Assembly (NCBI GenBank): GCA_027485815.1
Contig: JAIXQE010000092.1
Location: 1 to 64,000 of the forward strand
Direction of reading: 5' to 3'
Origin: Opitutaceae bacterium
Lineage (GTDB): Bacteria; Verrucomicrobiota; Verrucomicrobiia; Opitutales; Opitutaceae
Length of the DNA stretch: 64,000 nucleotides
Position numbers and translations under genes: made by a program. The notes below the pieces were generated by a model. That model had not been told where the DNA came from. It was given only the letters and a program-made list of their open reading frames with translations, and made no database searches. Shown here one piece after another: positions 1 to 9,584 of this stretch (position 1 is its first letter; every line of letters begins with the position of its first letter).

Positions 1-525
1 ATGGAGGACGGCCATCCGCTCGCGGAAAAGCTCAAGCTGCTGGAGTTCGGCACCAGCACGGGACGCCAGCGGATGGTCGGCTGGTTCGACGCCGTGGAGA
101 AGGGCGATGCCCTGCGCTACGGCGGCTTCCACGACCTGATGATCAACAAGTCCGACGCGCTCAGCCACGCGGGCGAATGGCGCGGCGAGCTGCTGATCTG
201 CACCGCCTACGAGGACGCGCACGGCCGCCGACACGCACACGTGCCCCGCAACGAGGCGGTCCGCCGCGCGCTCCGTCCCGTCTACTCGCGCCACGAGGGC
301 TGGTCGGGGGACCTTTCCGGGATCCGCCGCTTCAGCGATCTCCCCGCCGCCGCTCGCCGCTACGTGGCGGCGATGATGGGCTCGATCCTCGACACCGCCT
401 ACGCCGGCGGCGCCCGCCCGGCGGACGCCCGCTTGCCGAACCTGCGCTACCTCGGGGTCGGCCCGGAACCGGCCCAGATCATCAAGGACGTGCCGGCGAC
501 AGCGGAGCTGCTGCGGATCCGCTGA
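1..525 (+). CDS. purA: Adenylosuccinate synthetase, C-terminal part (5' end probably outside window)
   Basis: ORF begins at base 1; GTSTGRQRMVGWFDAV...DLMINKSDALS and YLGVGPEPAQII resemble the PurA C-terminal region. Confidence 0.65.
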   Translation: MEDGHPLAEKLKLLEFGTSTGRQRMVGWFDAVEKGDALRYGGFHDLMINKSDALSHAGEWRGELLICTAYEDAHGRRHAHVPRNEAVRRALRPVYSRHEGWSGDLSGIRRFSDLPAAARRYVAAMMGSILDTAYAGGARPADARLPNLRYLGVGPEPAQIIKDVPATAELLRIR

Positions 526-527
526 CG

Positions 528-1289
528 TCAGCGCGGCGCCATCGCCGCCGCCGCCTGCCGCGCGATGTCCGCAATGTCCCCGGCCGGCAGGACCACGGTG
601 CCCGTGGGGCGCCCGTTGGCGAAGTGCTGCAGGGAGATGCCGAGCAGCCGGCCGCCCGCGTCGAACATCGGGCTCCCCGCCGCCTGCTCCGAGAGCAGGT
701 AGAGGCGCCGGGGTTTCTCCACGACGCCCATCACCTCGCTGGAGCGCACGAGCGGCACGCGCTGCAGCGCCTTGGAGGCCCGCGCGACGTAGAAAAAGGT
801 ACCGAGCAGATCACCCGGAACCGCGTCCGCGAGCGCGACGTGCGGGAACTTGCGCCCGGCGGCCGGTTCCTCGGGTGCCATGAACGCGAGGTCGAGGTCC
901 GCGTCCTTGAGCACGAAGCGCGCCGGCAGTTCCTGGCCATCGGCGAGGCGCAGCTTCACCTCCTTGAAATCCGCCCCCACCAACTCGGCCCCCCGCGAAC
1001 CCATCCCGGCCGCGCGCATCGCGTCGAACTGCACCTGGGGATCGACACCGGCGAGGCTGGTCACCGTCAGGCCCTCCGGGGTCACCACGGTGCCGTTGAC
1101 CTCGATGCGCTGCTCGCGCGGCGGCATCTCGCGGTCACCCATCTTCATCTTCACCGTCACGACGAGTTCCACCCCCACGATCGCGTCCGCGTAGCGCCGG
1201 ACGAGCTCGGCGGCGACTCCGGGCGCCGCGGAGGCGGGGACCGGCGCGAGGAGAGCGGCAACAAGGCAGAGGGCGGCGCGGGGAATCAT
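528..1289 (-). CDS. Secreted trypsin-like-fold protein, catalytic His and Ser apparently lost (pseudoprotease)
   Basis: Signal peptide MIPRAALCLVAALLAPVPASA; S1C-like layout but TVTSLAG replaces TNxHV and QAAGSP replaces GNSGGP; start overlaps upstream gene stop (ATGA). Confidence 0.75.
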   Translation of the reverse strand: MIPRAALCLVAALLAPVPASAAPGVAAELVRRYADAIVGVELVVTVKMKMGDREMPPREQRIEVNGTVVTPEGLTVTSLAGVDPQVQFDAMRAAGMGSRGAELVGADFKEVKLRLADGQELPARFVLKDADLDLAFMAPEEPAAGRKFPHVALADAVPGDLLGTFFYVARASKALQRVPLVRSSEVMGVVEKPRRLYLLSEQAAGSPMFDAGGRLLGISLQHFANGRPTGTVVLPAGDIADIARQAAAAMAPR

Positions 1290-3355
1290 CGGGGGGAAAG
1301 GGCGGGTTTGAGGCTGATCTCGACCAGCAGGGTCTGGCCGCGGCGGCGCACGCGGAGGACCCACCACTCGCGGCGGGCCTCCACCGCGGCCGTCCGGGAG
1401 GCGCGGAGGTCCGCCAGGGAGGTGACGGGCCGGCCGTCGGCCGCCTCGATCAGGTCGTCGGCGCGCAGGCCGGCGAGGGCCGCCCAACCGGCCGGGATCG
1501 CGCTCTCCACGAGGGCGCCGGTCTGCCCGGTCGCCAGCTGCAGCCGGATCCGATCATCAAAGGCGAGTTCGCGCGCCGAGAATTCCAGTTGCACCTCCTC
1601 CCACCACGCCATCTCGGCGGCGGGAATCGGCTGCTCCTCCAACACCACGGTGAGCTCGCGCGGCGCCCCCTCCCGCCACAGGGAAACCTTCACGGGCGTG
1701 CCCGCCCGATATTGCCGCACCTGCCGGGCCAGGACGTCCGTGTCCTCCGGGCGGCGGGCCGCGACGGGGGTCCCATCGAGCGCCAGCAGCACGTCACCCA
1801 CCTGCAGTCCGCCGGCCTCCGCCTGCGTGCCCGGGTAGACGCGGGTGAGCCGGGCGCCGCCCTCCGCCTTGATGCCGAGACGGGCCGAAAGCTTGGGGGT
1901 CAGAGGCTGCGAGGAAACGCCCAGCCAGGCCTTCCGGGCCTGGGGCGGGAAATTGCGTTCGCTGGCGGTGCGCAACTCGACCACCGAGCTGAGCCGGGCG
2001 CCGTCGCGCCGGACCTCTGCCAGCACCGTCCGCACCCCCTTGGGTGCGTCGCGCAGCAGGTCCTCCGTGATTCGCCGTAGCTCCGCTACGCCCTCGACGG
2101 AGCGGCCCTCCACCGCGATGAGCACGTCCCCGCGCCGCAACACAGGCTCGGCCTGCCCGGCCGGGCCGGCGGGACGCACGTTCTCCAACCAGACCCCCCG
2201 GGAGTCCGGCAGGCGTTCAAGGCGCGAGATCCGCTGGGTGAGGTCGCGCATCACCGCCCCCCACGTGCGGAACTCGACGTCGTCGGCACGGGCGGCCTCC
2301 CGGGCAACCAAGCGGATGCGCCGCGTGGACTCCACGCCTTCCCGCACGAGCCGGACATCCAGTTCCTCGCCCGGCAACCGACTCGCCTCCAGGCGATGAA
2401 AGTGGGCCACCGCCTTTTCCTCGGCCCCCTCGATGGCCTGACCGTCGCAGGCGAGGATCAGGTCGCCCGGCAGAAAGCCGGCCGCGGCGGCGGGAGAGCC
2501 CTCCGCCACGTCCCCGACCACCACGCCCGAACCCTTCCCCGAGGCCTCCAGGCGCCGCTGCACCGTCAGGCCGCTCCACCCGCGCACCACCTTGCCGGTC
2601 GCCATCAGCTGGCGCGCGACCTCCCGGGCAAGGTTGCTCGGGATCGCCCCGCTGAGCCCGACCACTCCGATCTCGTTGATGCCCACGACTTCGCCCCGGG
2701 TGTTCACGAGCGGACCGCCGCTGTTGCCCCCGAAGATCCGCGCGTCGTGCAGCACCCACCGCACGAACTGTCCCACATCCTCACCCCGCAGCATCATCTT
2801 GCCGACGGTCTGCTCCGGGAGCACCAGCGACGGGTTGGATACGACGCCCTGCGTCACCGACTGCGCGAGGAATCCGGGACTGCCGAGGGCAAAGACCTCC
2901 TCCCCCACCCGCAGGGCCGCGGAATCGCCGAACCGCGCCACCGGCAATGGCGGCGCTCCGGCTGCCCGCTGCGCGAGGTTGAGCCGGATCACCGCCAGGT
3001 CCGTCAGCGGATCCTGCCCCACAAGCACGGCCTCCACCTGGGACCCGTCGTGCAGATAGCCCCGGAAGAAATCGCCATCCTCGGTCACGTGGCAGTTGGT
3101 GAGCACGTGCCCCTCCGCCGAGATCACGACCCCGCTGCCGCCGGACCATTCCTTCGTCAGGCGGCCGTCGGTCGGACGCAGCCGGATGGCCTCGATCCGC
3201 ACGATCGACGGAAACACGCGGGCCAGCATCGGATCGCGTTCCTCCGGGGCGGCGGCGCGCAACGGCGCGAGCGGCGGAAGCAGGAAGGCCAGCAGGGCCA
3301 GCGCCATCCAGAGGCGAAACCGGGGGGCGCGGCCGGGGGAGAAGCGGAGCGTCAT
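1286..3355 (-). CDS. S1C (DegP/HtrA-like) serine protease with multiple PDZ domains
   Basis: GHVLTNCHV, DPLTDLAVIRL, GGNSGGPLVN catalytic motifs; several PDZ-like repeats (GDVLIAVEGRSV, GDVLLALDGTPV, DDLIEAADGRPV); start refined to MTLRFSPGR. Confidence 0.88.
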   Translation of the reverse strand: MTLRFSPGRAPRFRLWMALALLAFLLPPLAPLRAAAPEERDPMLARVFPSIVRIEAIRLRPTDGRLTKEWSGGSGVVISAEGHVLTNCHVTEDGDFFRGYLHDGSQVEAVLVGQDPLTDLAVIRLNLAQRAAGAPPLPVARFGDSAALRVGEEVFALGSPGFLAQSVTQGVVSNPSLVLPEQTVGKMMLRGEDVGQFVRWVLHDARIFGGNSGGPLVNTRGEVVGINEIGVVGLSGAIPSNLAREVARQLMATGKVVRGWSGLTVQRRLEASGKGSGVVVGDVAEGSPAAAAGFLPGDLILACDGQAIEGAEEKAVAHFHRLEASRLPGEELDVRLVREGVESTRRIRLVAREAARADDVEFRTWGAVMRDLTQRISRLERLPDSRGVWLENVRPAGPAGQAEPVLRRGDVLIAVEGRSVEGVAELRRITEDLLRDAPKGVRTVLAEVRRDGARLSSVVELRTASERNFPPQARKAWLGVSSQPLTPKLSARLGIKAEGGARLTRVYPGTQAEAGGLQVGDVLLALDGTPVAARRPEDTDVLARQVRQYRAGTPVKVSLWREGAPRELTVVLEEQPIPAAEMAWWEEVQLEFSARELAFDDRIRLQLATGQTGALVESAIPAGWAALAGLRADDLIEAADGRPVTSLADLRASRTAAVEARREWWVLRVRRRGQTLLVEISLKPALSPR

Positions 3356-3416
3356 GGCGCGGGTGAGCGCAGAAGGACGACGAACGCGCCCGGTGACGCA
3401 AGCGGCAAGTCCCCTT

Positions 3417-4844
3417 TCAGTCCGGGCGGCGCGCGGAGGCGACGAATCCGTCGATGATCCCGTCAAAGCTGCCGTTGGTGAAGAAGACGACGACGTCGCC
3501 GCGCGCAGGGTCCGGCCGGACGATCGCAATCAACCGGGCCAGCAGCTCCGCGTTGGTCGGGGCGGTCACCCCCGCGCGGCCCCGGGCGACGAGGTCCGCG
3601 ACCACCTCCTCGGGCGCGAAGCGTTCGGCGGCCGGGACCCGTTCCGCCCGGCTGACCGGACCGATGAACGCGGCGTCCGCCTTCGCCAGCGCCGCCGTGA
3701 ACGCGGGCTGCATTTGCTTCAGGCGCGCCGTGTTGCTGCGGGCCTCGAACACGGCGGTGAGCCGCGCACCCGGGTGCCGCGCCCGCAGGGAATCAAGGGT
3801 GGCGCCGAGCGCGGTCGGATGATGCCCGAAATCCTCGATCACCGTGAGGACCGCGGTGGCGAGGCGGACCTCCTGGCGGCGGCGGACCCCGCGGAAGGTG
3901 GCGAGCGCGCGGAGATCGAGGCCGGCTGGATCCTCCGGCCGGAGCGTCAGCGCGGCGGCCGTCGCGGCCATCGCCGCGTTGCGGGCGTTGAATTCCCCGC
4001 TCAGGCCCCATTCCACCCGCGCCCAAGGACGCCCGCGCCAGGCGAGGCGGAAGGAGGCCCCGGACGGCGTTTCCGCGAAGTCGGCCAGCAGCACGTCGTT
4101 GCCCGGGCCGCAGCCCACCCGCACCTGCCGTGTCCACGGCGTCGGCCCCAGCGCGGCGAGGTTAGGGTCATCCCCGTTCAGGACGATCCAGCCATTGCGC
4201 GGGACGAGGCGCGTGAGGTGCATGAACGAGCGCTGGATGTCGGCGAGGTCGCGGAAGATGTCGGCGTGGTCGAACTCCAGGTTGTTCAGCACGGCCACGT
4301 GCGGCGCGTAGTGGATGAACTTGCTCCGCTTGTCGAAGAAGGCGCTGTCGTACTCGTCGCCCTCAATCACGAACGGCGCCGCGGGTTGCCCGAGGTGGCT
4401 GCCGGTGGGCGGATCCTGCGGCACCCCACCGATCAGGAACCCGGGGTCGGCGCCCGCGGCGCGGAGCAGGAAGGCGCAGAGGGCGGTCGTGGTGGTCTTC
4501 CCATGCGTCCCGCAGACCACCACGTTGCGCCGGAGCCGCAGGACGGTATCGTGGAGCAGCGCCGGCAGCGACGTGAACGGCAGGGCGCGCGCCTCAAGCA
4601 GCCATTCCACCTCGGGATTGCCGCGCGACATCGCGTTTCCGACCACCACGAGATCGGGGGCCAGCCGCGCGAGCCGGTCGGCATCGTAGCCGGCGTGGAC
4701 CGTGATGCCGGCCTCCGCCAGCACGGTGCTCATCGGCGGGTAGACGCCGGTGTCGGCGCCGGACACCTCGTGGCCGGCCGCGCGGGCCAGCAGGGCGGCG
4801 TTGCCCATCGCGGTGCCGCAGATGCCTAGGAAATAGATCTTCAT
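3417..4844 (-). CDS. mpl: UDP-N-acetylmuramate:L-alanyl-gamma-D-glutamyl-meso-diaminopimelate ligase
   Basis: MKIYFLGICGTAMGNAALLARAAGHEVSGAD, CGTHGKTTTTAL, EGDEYDSAFFDKRSKF. Confidence 0.93.
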   Translation of the reverse strand: MKIYFLGICGTAMGNAALLARAAGHEVSGADTGVYPPMSTVLAEAGITVHAGYDADRLARLAPDLVVVGNAMSRGNPEVEWLLEARALPFTSLPALLHDTVLRLRRNVVVCGTHGKTTTTALCAFLLRAAGADPGFLIGGVPQDPPTGSHLGQPAAPFVIEGDEYDSAFFDKRSKFIHYAPHVAVLNNLEFDHADIFRDLADIQRSFMHLTRLVPRNGWIVLNGDDPNLAALGPTPWTRQVRVGCGPGNDVLLADFAETPSGASFRLAWRGRPWARVEWGLSGEFNARNAAMAATAAALTLRPEDPAGLDLRALATFRGVRRRQEVRLATAVLTVIEDFGHHPTALGATLDSLRARHPGARLTAVFEARSNTARLKQMQPAFTAALAKADAAFIGPVSRAERVPAAERFAPEEVVADLVARGRAGVTAPTNAELLARLIAIVRPDPARGDVVVFFTNGSFDGIIDGFVASARRPD

Positions 4845-4937
4845 CGGAGGCGGGAGGGAGGAAGCGCCAACGGGCGCCGCCGGGGAGATGGCGCCGCGGC
4901 CGGCGGGACACAACACCGGACTCGGCGCGCGAGCCGG

Positions 4938-7175
4938 TCAACCGAGGCTCACCGGGTCGACGTCGAGGACCTGCGTGATGTCGTCCGCCCAGGCGAAGGC
5001 GGAGCGGAGGCGTTCCAGCTCCGGCACCACCCGGGACACCGCGCTGGTGAAGTACCACAACTGCCAGCGATACTCGTCCTTGATCTTCTCGATCGGAGCC
5101 GCGGACGGGCCACGCAGCTCCACGCGGTCGCCCAATTCCCGCTCCACCAAACGCGCCCATTGTTCGGCGTAAAAACGGAGCTTGTCGGCGTTGGGCCCCC
5201 GGAACAGGTGCTGGATCAGGTGGCGGTACGGCGGGTAGCGGAAATCCCGGCGGAGCTTCAGCTCGGCGGCGGCGAAGCCCGCGAAGTCCGCGCGGCGTGA
5301 AAACTGGATGGCCTCCGACTGTGGCGTGAAGGTCTGGACGATCACCTCGCCCGCCCGGTCGCCCCGCCCCGCCCGCCCGGCGACCTGAACCAGCAACTGG
5401 AACGTCCGCTCGTTGGCGCGGAAGTCCGGCACGTGCATGGAAATGTCGGCGTCCACCAGCCCGACCAAGGTGACGTTGGGAAAATCGAGCCCCTTCCCGA
5501 TCATCTGCGTGCCGATGAGGATGTCGATCCGCCCGGCCCGGAACTCGGCCAGCACCTCGCGGAACCGGTTCTTCCGCACCATCGTGTCGGTGTCCATCCG
5601 CTCGACGCGCGCCCGTGGGGCGACGCGCCGCACCGCCTCCTCGACGCGCTGGGTGCCGAGCCCGCGCCAGCGGATGTCGGGGGCGCGGCACTGGGGGCAG
5701 GCCGCGGGGGCGGCGCGCTGATGGCCGCAGAGGTGGCAGCGCAGCGTGTCATCCGTGCGGTGAAACGTCATCGCGATGCTGCAGTGCGGGCAGCCCTCGA
5801 CGTGGCCGCACTGCCGGCAGAGCAGGGACGAGGAGTAGCCGCGGCGGTTGATGAAGAGAATGGTCTGCTCGCGGCGCTCCAGCCGCGCGTGCAGCGCGCG
5901 CACCAGCTTGCCGGAAAGCGCGGGTTGGCCCCGCTGCTTCGCGGCCTCGATCCGCAGGTCCACGACGTCGATGTACGGCAGCTGGCGCGCATCCACCCGC
6001 TGCGTGAGCTGGAGCAGGCGGTACTTGCCGGCCTCCACGTTGGTGAAGCTCTCGAGGGACGGCGTGGCGGACCCGAGCAGGCATAGCGCGCCCGCCAGCT
6101 TCGCCCGCATGACGGCGACGTCGCGTCCGTGGTAGCGCGGGGTCTCGTCCTGCTTGTACGCCGGCTCGTGCTCCTCGTCGACGACCACCAGGCGCAGGTT
6201 GCGCACCGGCGCGAACACCGCCGAGCGGGCCCCGACCACCACCCGCGCCTCGCCGGTGGCCAGGGCGAGCCAGCCATCGAGGCGCTCCCCCTCGCTGAGG
6301 TGACTGTGCCACACGACGCAACGCTCTCCGCCGGCGATTGCCTCCAGCCGCGAGCGCAGCCGCGCCACGGTCTGGGGGGTCAGCGCGACCTCGGGCACGA
6401 GGAAAACCACCCCGCCGCCCGCCCGCAGCGCCTCGTCGATCGCCCGCAGGTAGACCTCCGTCTTGCCCGACCCGGTCACGCCCAGCAGGAGCGAGACGCT
6501 GAAGGCGCCCGCGCCGAGGTCCTTGGACAACTGATCGACGGCCGACTGCTGTTCCGGGTTGAGCGCGTGCGGCTGGGCCGCGACCAGTTCCCCGCCCGCG
6601 TGGCCATCCGCGTAGGCGATCCGCTCGACGCGGACCGACTCCTCGCGCAGGACGCCGTCCCGCAGGAGCGCGGCCACCGACGAGGGCCCGACGCGGAGCC
6701 GGCGCAGGACCAGCCCCTTCGGTTGCGGCCGCATCTGTTCCGCCAGGAAGCGGTAGAGCCGGGCCTGCTGCGGGGCGCGCGCCGCGAGGCGCTCAACGTC
6801 CGCCTCCGGCAGGGGGCGGGCGACGGCAAGGAGTCGCTCCTGCTTGACCGCCGCCCCCCGGCGCACCGCGGCCGGGATCATCGTCTCGATGATGGCGTCG
6901 ACGCCGCACGCGTAATACCGGGCCATCCAGCGGGCGAGCTGCAGCAGTTCAGGCGTGAGGGCCGGGAACGGATAGACGACGTCCGTCAACGCCTTGAGGC
7001 GCTCCACGGGAAAGTCCGCTGGCGGCCCCAGTTCCCCCACCAGGCCCAGCCGTACGCCCCCGAGGATGGGCATCCGCACCAGGGATCCGACCTCCACCGC
7101 CCCGGCGAGCGCCGGCGGCACGCGGTAGTGGAGGACCTTGTCGAAGCCCGCGAGCGGGTGGACGCCGACGATCAT
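4938..7175 (-). CDS. priA: Primosomal protein N' (replication restart helicase)
   Basis: LLGVTGSGKTEVYL, DEEH, zinc-binding CRQCGHVEGCPHC...CHLCGHQ...CPQC. Confidence 0.96.
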   Translation of the reverse strand: MIVGVHPLAGFDKVLHYRVPPALAGAVEVGSLVRMPILGGVRLGLVGELGPPADFPVERLKALTDVVYPFPALTPELLQLARWMARYYACGVDAIIETMIPAAVRRGAAVKQERLLAVARPLPEADVERLAARAPQQARLYRFLAEQMRPQPKGLVLRRLRVGPSSVAALLRDGVLREESVRVERIAYADGHAGGELVAAQPHALNPEQQSAVDQLSKDLGAGAFSVSLLLGVTGSGKTEVYLRAIDEALRAGGGVVFLVPEVALTPQTVARLRSRLEAIAGGERCVVWHSHLSEGERLDGWLALATGEARVVVGARSAVFAPVRNLRLVVVDEEHEPAYKQDETPRYHGRDVAVMRAKLAGALCLLGSATPSLESFTNVEAGKYRLLQLTQRVDARQLPYIDVVDLRIEAAKQRGQPALSGKLVRALHARLERREQTILFINRRGYSSSLLCRQCGHVEGCPHCSIAMTFHRTDDTLRCHLCGHQRAAPAACPQCRAPDIRWRGLGTQRVEEAVRRVAPRARVERMDTDTMVRKNRFREVLAEFRAGRIDILIGTQMIGKGLDFPNVTLVGLVDADISMHVPDFRANERTFQLLVQVAGRAGRGDRAGEVIVQTFTPQSEAIQFSRRADFAGFAAAELKLRRDFRYPPYRHLIQHLFRGPNADKLRFYAEQWARLVERELGDRVELRGPSAAPIEKIKDEYRWQLWYFTSAVSRVVPELERLRSAFAWADDITQVLDVDPVSLG

Positions 7176-7197
7176 CGCGGGCGGGCGGCGGCCCGGC

Positions 7198-7662
7198 TCA
7201 GCGGCCGGCGCCGAAGACCGCGGGCAGGCCCCGCTTGGGCTCCACGAAGCGGATGTCGGTGATCACGCCCGCCGCGTCCAGGGTGAGGACGGTGAGTTGG
7301 TCCTCCTGGGTCGGGTAGCGCGCGAGGAAGTCCTTGCCGTCGGCGATCAGGATGCGGTGCGGGTACTTCCGCATCTTCGGCATCGCGAAGGCCCGGGCGA
7401 TGCCGGGCATACCGTGGATGTTCGAGAGGAAGATCGTCTCGTGGCGCGCCAGGAAGTCGGCGGGCTGCTGCTCGAAGAAGGCGTTGGCCGCCTTACCCGA
7501 GCCCATCTCGAACGCGACGATCACCCGCTTGGCTCCCCCCTCGTAAGTGAAGGCCCGGTCGTGTTGGTCCTTGGTGCTGAAGGCCTCGAAGCGGTCGCCC
7601 GGGCGGTAGGACTGGGCCGCCAGCGCGGCGGCCAGGAGCAGGAAGGTGGCGAGTAAGCGCAT
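7198..7662 (-). CDS. Secreted hypothetical protein, thioredoxin-like fold possible
   Basis: Signal peptide MRLLATFLLLAAALAAQ; AFEMGSGKAANAFF; no CxxC. Confidence 0.7.
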   Translation of the reverse strand: MRLLATFLLLAAALAAQSYRPGDRFEAFSTKDQHDRAFTYEGGAKRVIVAFEMGSGKAANAFFEQQPADFLARHETIFLSNIHGMPGIARAFAMPKMRKYPHRILIADGKDFLARYPTQEDQLTVLTLDAAGVITDIRFVEPKRGLPAVFGAGR

Positions 7663-7713
7663 CCCCGGAACTTGGCCGGCCGATCCGGGCTGGCAACCCC
7701 GGAGGCGGCGCGC

Positions 7714-9483
7714 TCAGGCCGCGGCCGCCCGCGCCTCCCCGACCGCCGCCGCCACGCGCGCCTCCGCCTCGGCGAGGGGCAACTTGACCACGTCCTTCGC
7801 GTGGCGCCACTTGAGCTCGATCACCCCCTCCTTCAGGCCCTTGCCGCCGATGGTGAGGCGCAGCGGAATCCCGATCAGGTCGGCGTCCTTGAACTTCACG
7901 CCCGGACGCTCGGCGCGATCGTCGATCAGCACGTCCGCCCCGGCCCGCTCCGCCGCGGTGCCGAGCCGCTCCGCCAGCTCCATCGCCTCGGGCAGCTGGG
8001 GATCGAGGACGCAGACGAGCACCTGGAAGGGGGCGCAGTTCCACGGCCAACGGATGCCATCGGCGTCGTGGCTCTGCTCGATCACCGCCTGCAGGGCGCG
8101 GCTGATCCCGATGCCGTAGCAGCCCATCACCATCGGGTGCGTCTGCTTCTGGTCGTCGGTGAAGACGGCGCCGAACTTCTCGGAGTACTTCGTGCCCAGC
8201 TTGAAAATGTGACCGACCTCGATGCCGCGGCGGACCTGCAGCGGCTGGCCGGAACGCGGGTCGGGCTCGCCCGGCCGCACCCGCCGAAAGTCGCCGAAGC
8301 GGGTGATCGCGAGGTCGCGCGCGACGTTCACGTGGCGCAGGTGGAAGCCGTCCTCGTTGGCGCCGGTCGTGCCGTTGCCGATCAGCCGGATCGCATGGTC
8401 GGCGAAGACCCCCGCCAGCGCCGACGGGTCGCGCAGGGTTCCCTTGACGGCGCCGAGGCTACCCGGCCGGGCGCCCAGCACGGGCACGATCTCCTCCGGG
8501 GTGGCCGGCCGGAACAGCGTGAAGCCGAGCGCGCCCAGCTTCGCCTCCTCCAGCTCGTCGCAACCGCGGAGCAGCACCAAAAACGGGCGCCCATCGCCAA
8601 TGTAGACGAGCGTCTTGAACTGCTGCTCCGCCGGCACCCCGTGGGGCTCCGCCGCCAGCTGGGCGATGGTCGTCACTCCGGGAGTGGCGAACTTCTCCAC
8701 CGCCCCCGCGGGGGCCGCGTCCGCGAGGTCCGCCGGGACGAGCGCGCTCGTCGCCTTCTCGCGGTTGGCCGCGTAGCCGCTGGCCTCGTTGTAGATGACG
8801 TCGTCGTCGCCGATCTCGGCCGGGACCATGAACTCGTGGGAGAAACTCCCGCCCATCACGCCCGTGTCCGCCTCGACCGCGATCGCCTGCACCCCGAGGC
8901 GGCGGAAGAAGCGCGCGTACGCCTCCTTCATCGCGAAGTAGCTCTTCACCGCCCCCTCGTCGCCGGTATCGAAGGAGTAAGCGTCCATCATGATGAACTC
9001 CCGCGCGCGCATCAGCCCGTAGCGGGGACGGATCTCGTTCCGGAACTTGGTGGCGATCTGGTAGAAGTTCTTCGGCAGGTCCCGGTAGCTGGAGATCTCC
9101 GCCTTCACCAGCGGGGTGATGATCTCCTCGTGGGTGGGGCCGAGGACGACCTCCGGCTCGCGCCCCGGCCGGCGGCCGTCGCCCGCGCTGTCGGCGCGAA
9201 ACATGATCTCGCGGGCGGCGGCCCAGCGGGGCCCCTGCGCCCAGAGCTCGGCCGGATGCAGGTGCGGCATCCACAGCTCGATCGCGCCGGCGCCATCCAT
9301 CTCCTCCCGGCAAAGCTGGGTGATCTTGTGCACCGCGCGCAGGCCCAGCGGGAGGTACGTGTACAACCCGCCGCCCAGCCGGCGCACCAGCCCGGCCCGC
9401 ACCAGCAGGCGATGCGAGGCGATTTCCGCGTCGGCGGGGCTTTCCTTGAGGGTCGGGATGAAGAACTGGGACCAGCGTTTCAT
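7714..9483 (-). CDS. proS: Prolyl-tRNA synthetase
   Basis: MKRWSQFFIPTLKESPADAEI, GPTHEEIIT, FRNEIRPRYGLMRAREF, MGCYGIGISR. Confidence 0.96.
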   Translation of the reverse strand: MKRWSQFFIPTLKESPADAEIASHRLLVRAGLVRRLGGGLYTYLPLGLRAVHKITQLCREEMDGAGAIELWMPHLHPAELWAQGPRWAAAREIMFRADSAGDGRRPGREPEVVLGPTHEEIITPLVKAEISSYRDLPKNFYQIATKFRNEIRPRYGLMRAREFIMMDAYSFDTGDEGAVKSYFAMKEAYARFFRRLGVQAIAVEADTGVMGGSFSHEFMVPAEIGDDDVIYNEASGYAANREKATSALVPADLADAAPAGAVEKFATPGVTTIAQLAAEPHGVPAEQQFKTLVYIGDGRPFLVLLRGCDELEEAKLGALGFTLFRPATPEEIVPVLGARPGSLGAVKGTLRDPSALAGVFADHAIRLIGNGTTGANEDGFHLRHVNVARDLAITRFGDFRRVRPGEPDPRSGQPLQVRRGIEVGHIFKLGTKYSEKFGAVFTDDQKQTHPMVMGCYGIGISRALQAVIEQSHDADGIRWPWNCAPFQVLVCVLDPQLPEAMELAERLGTAAERAGADVLIDDRAERPGVKFKDADLIGIPLRLTIGGKGLKEGVIELKWRHAKDVVKLPLAEAEARVAAAVGEARAAAA

Positions 9484-9584
9484 GTGGGGCCGGACCGAAT
9501 CAGCGCCCGGCGGCCGGGGCAACGGTTTTCCCCTCCCCGGCGGCTTGCCGCCGGCGCGCCGGGCCGCTTCGCTCCCGCACCCCG

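Noticed and set aside
520-533. Palindrome CGCTGACGTCAGCG at convergent stops
   Set aside because: Formed by facing TGA/TCA stop codons of two genes; short and no T-tract.
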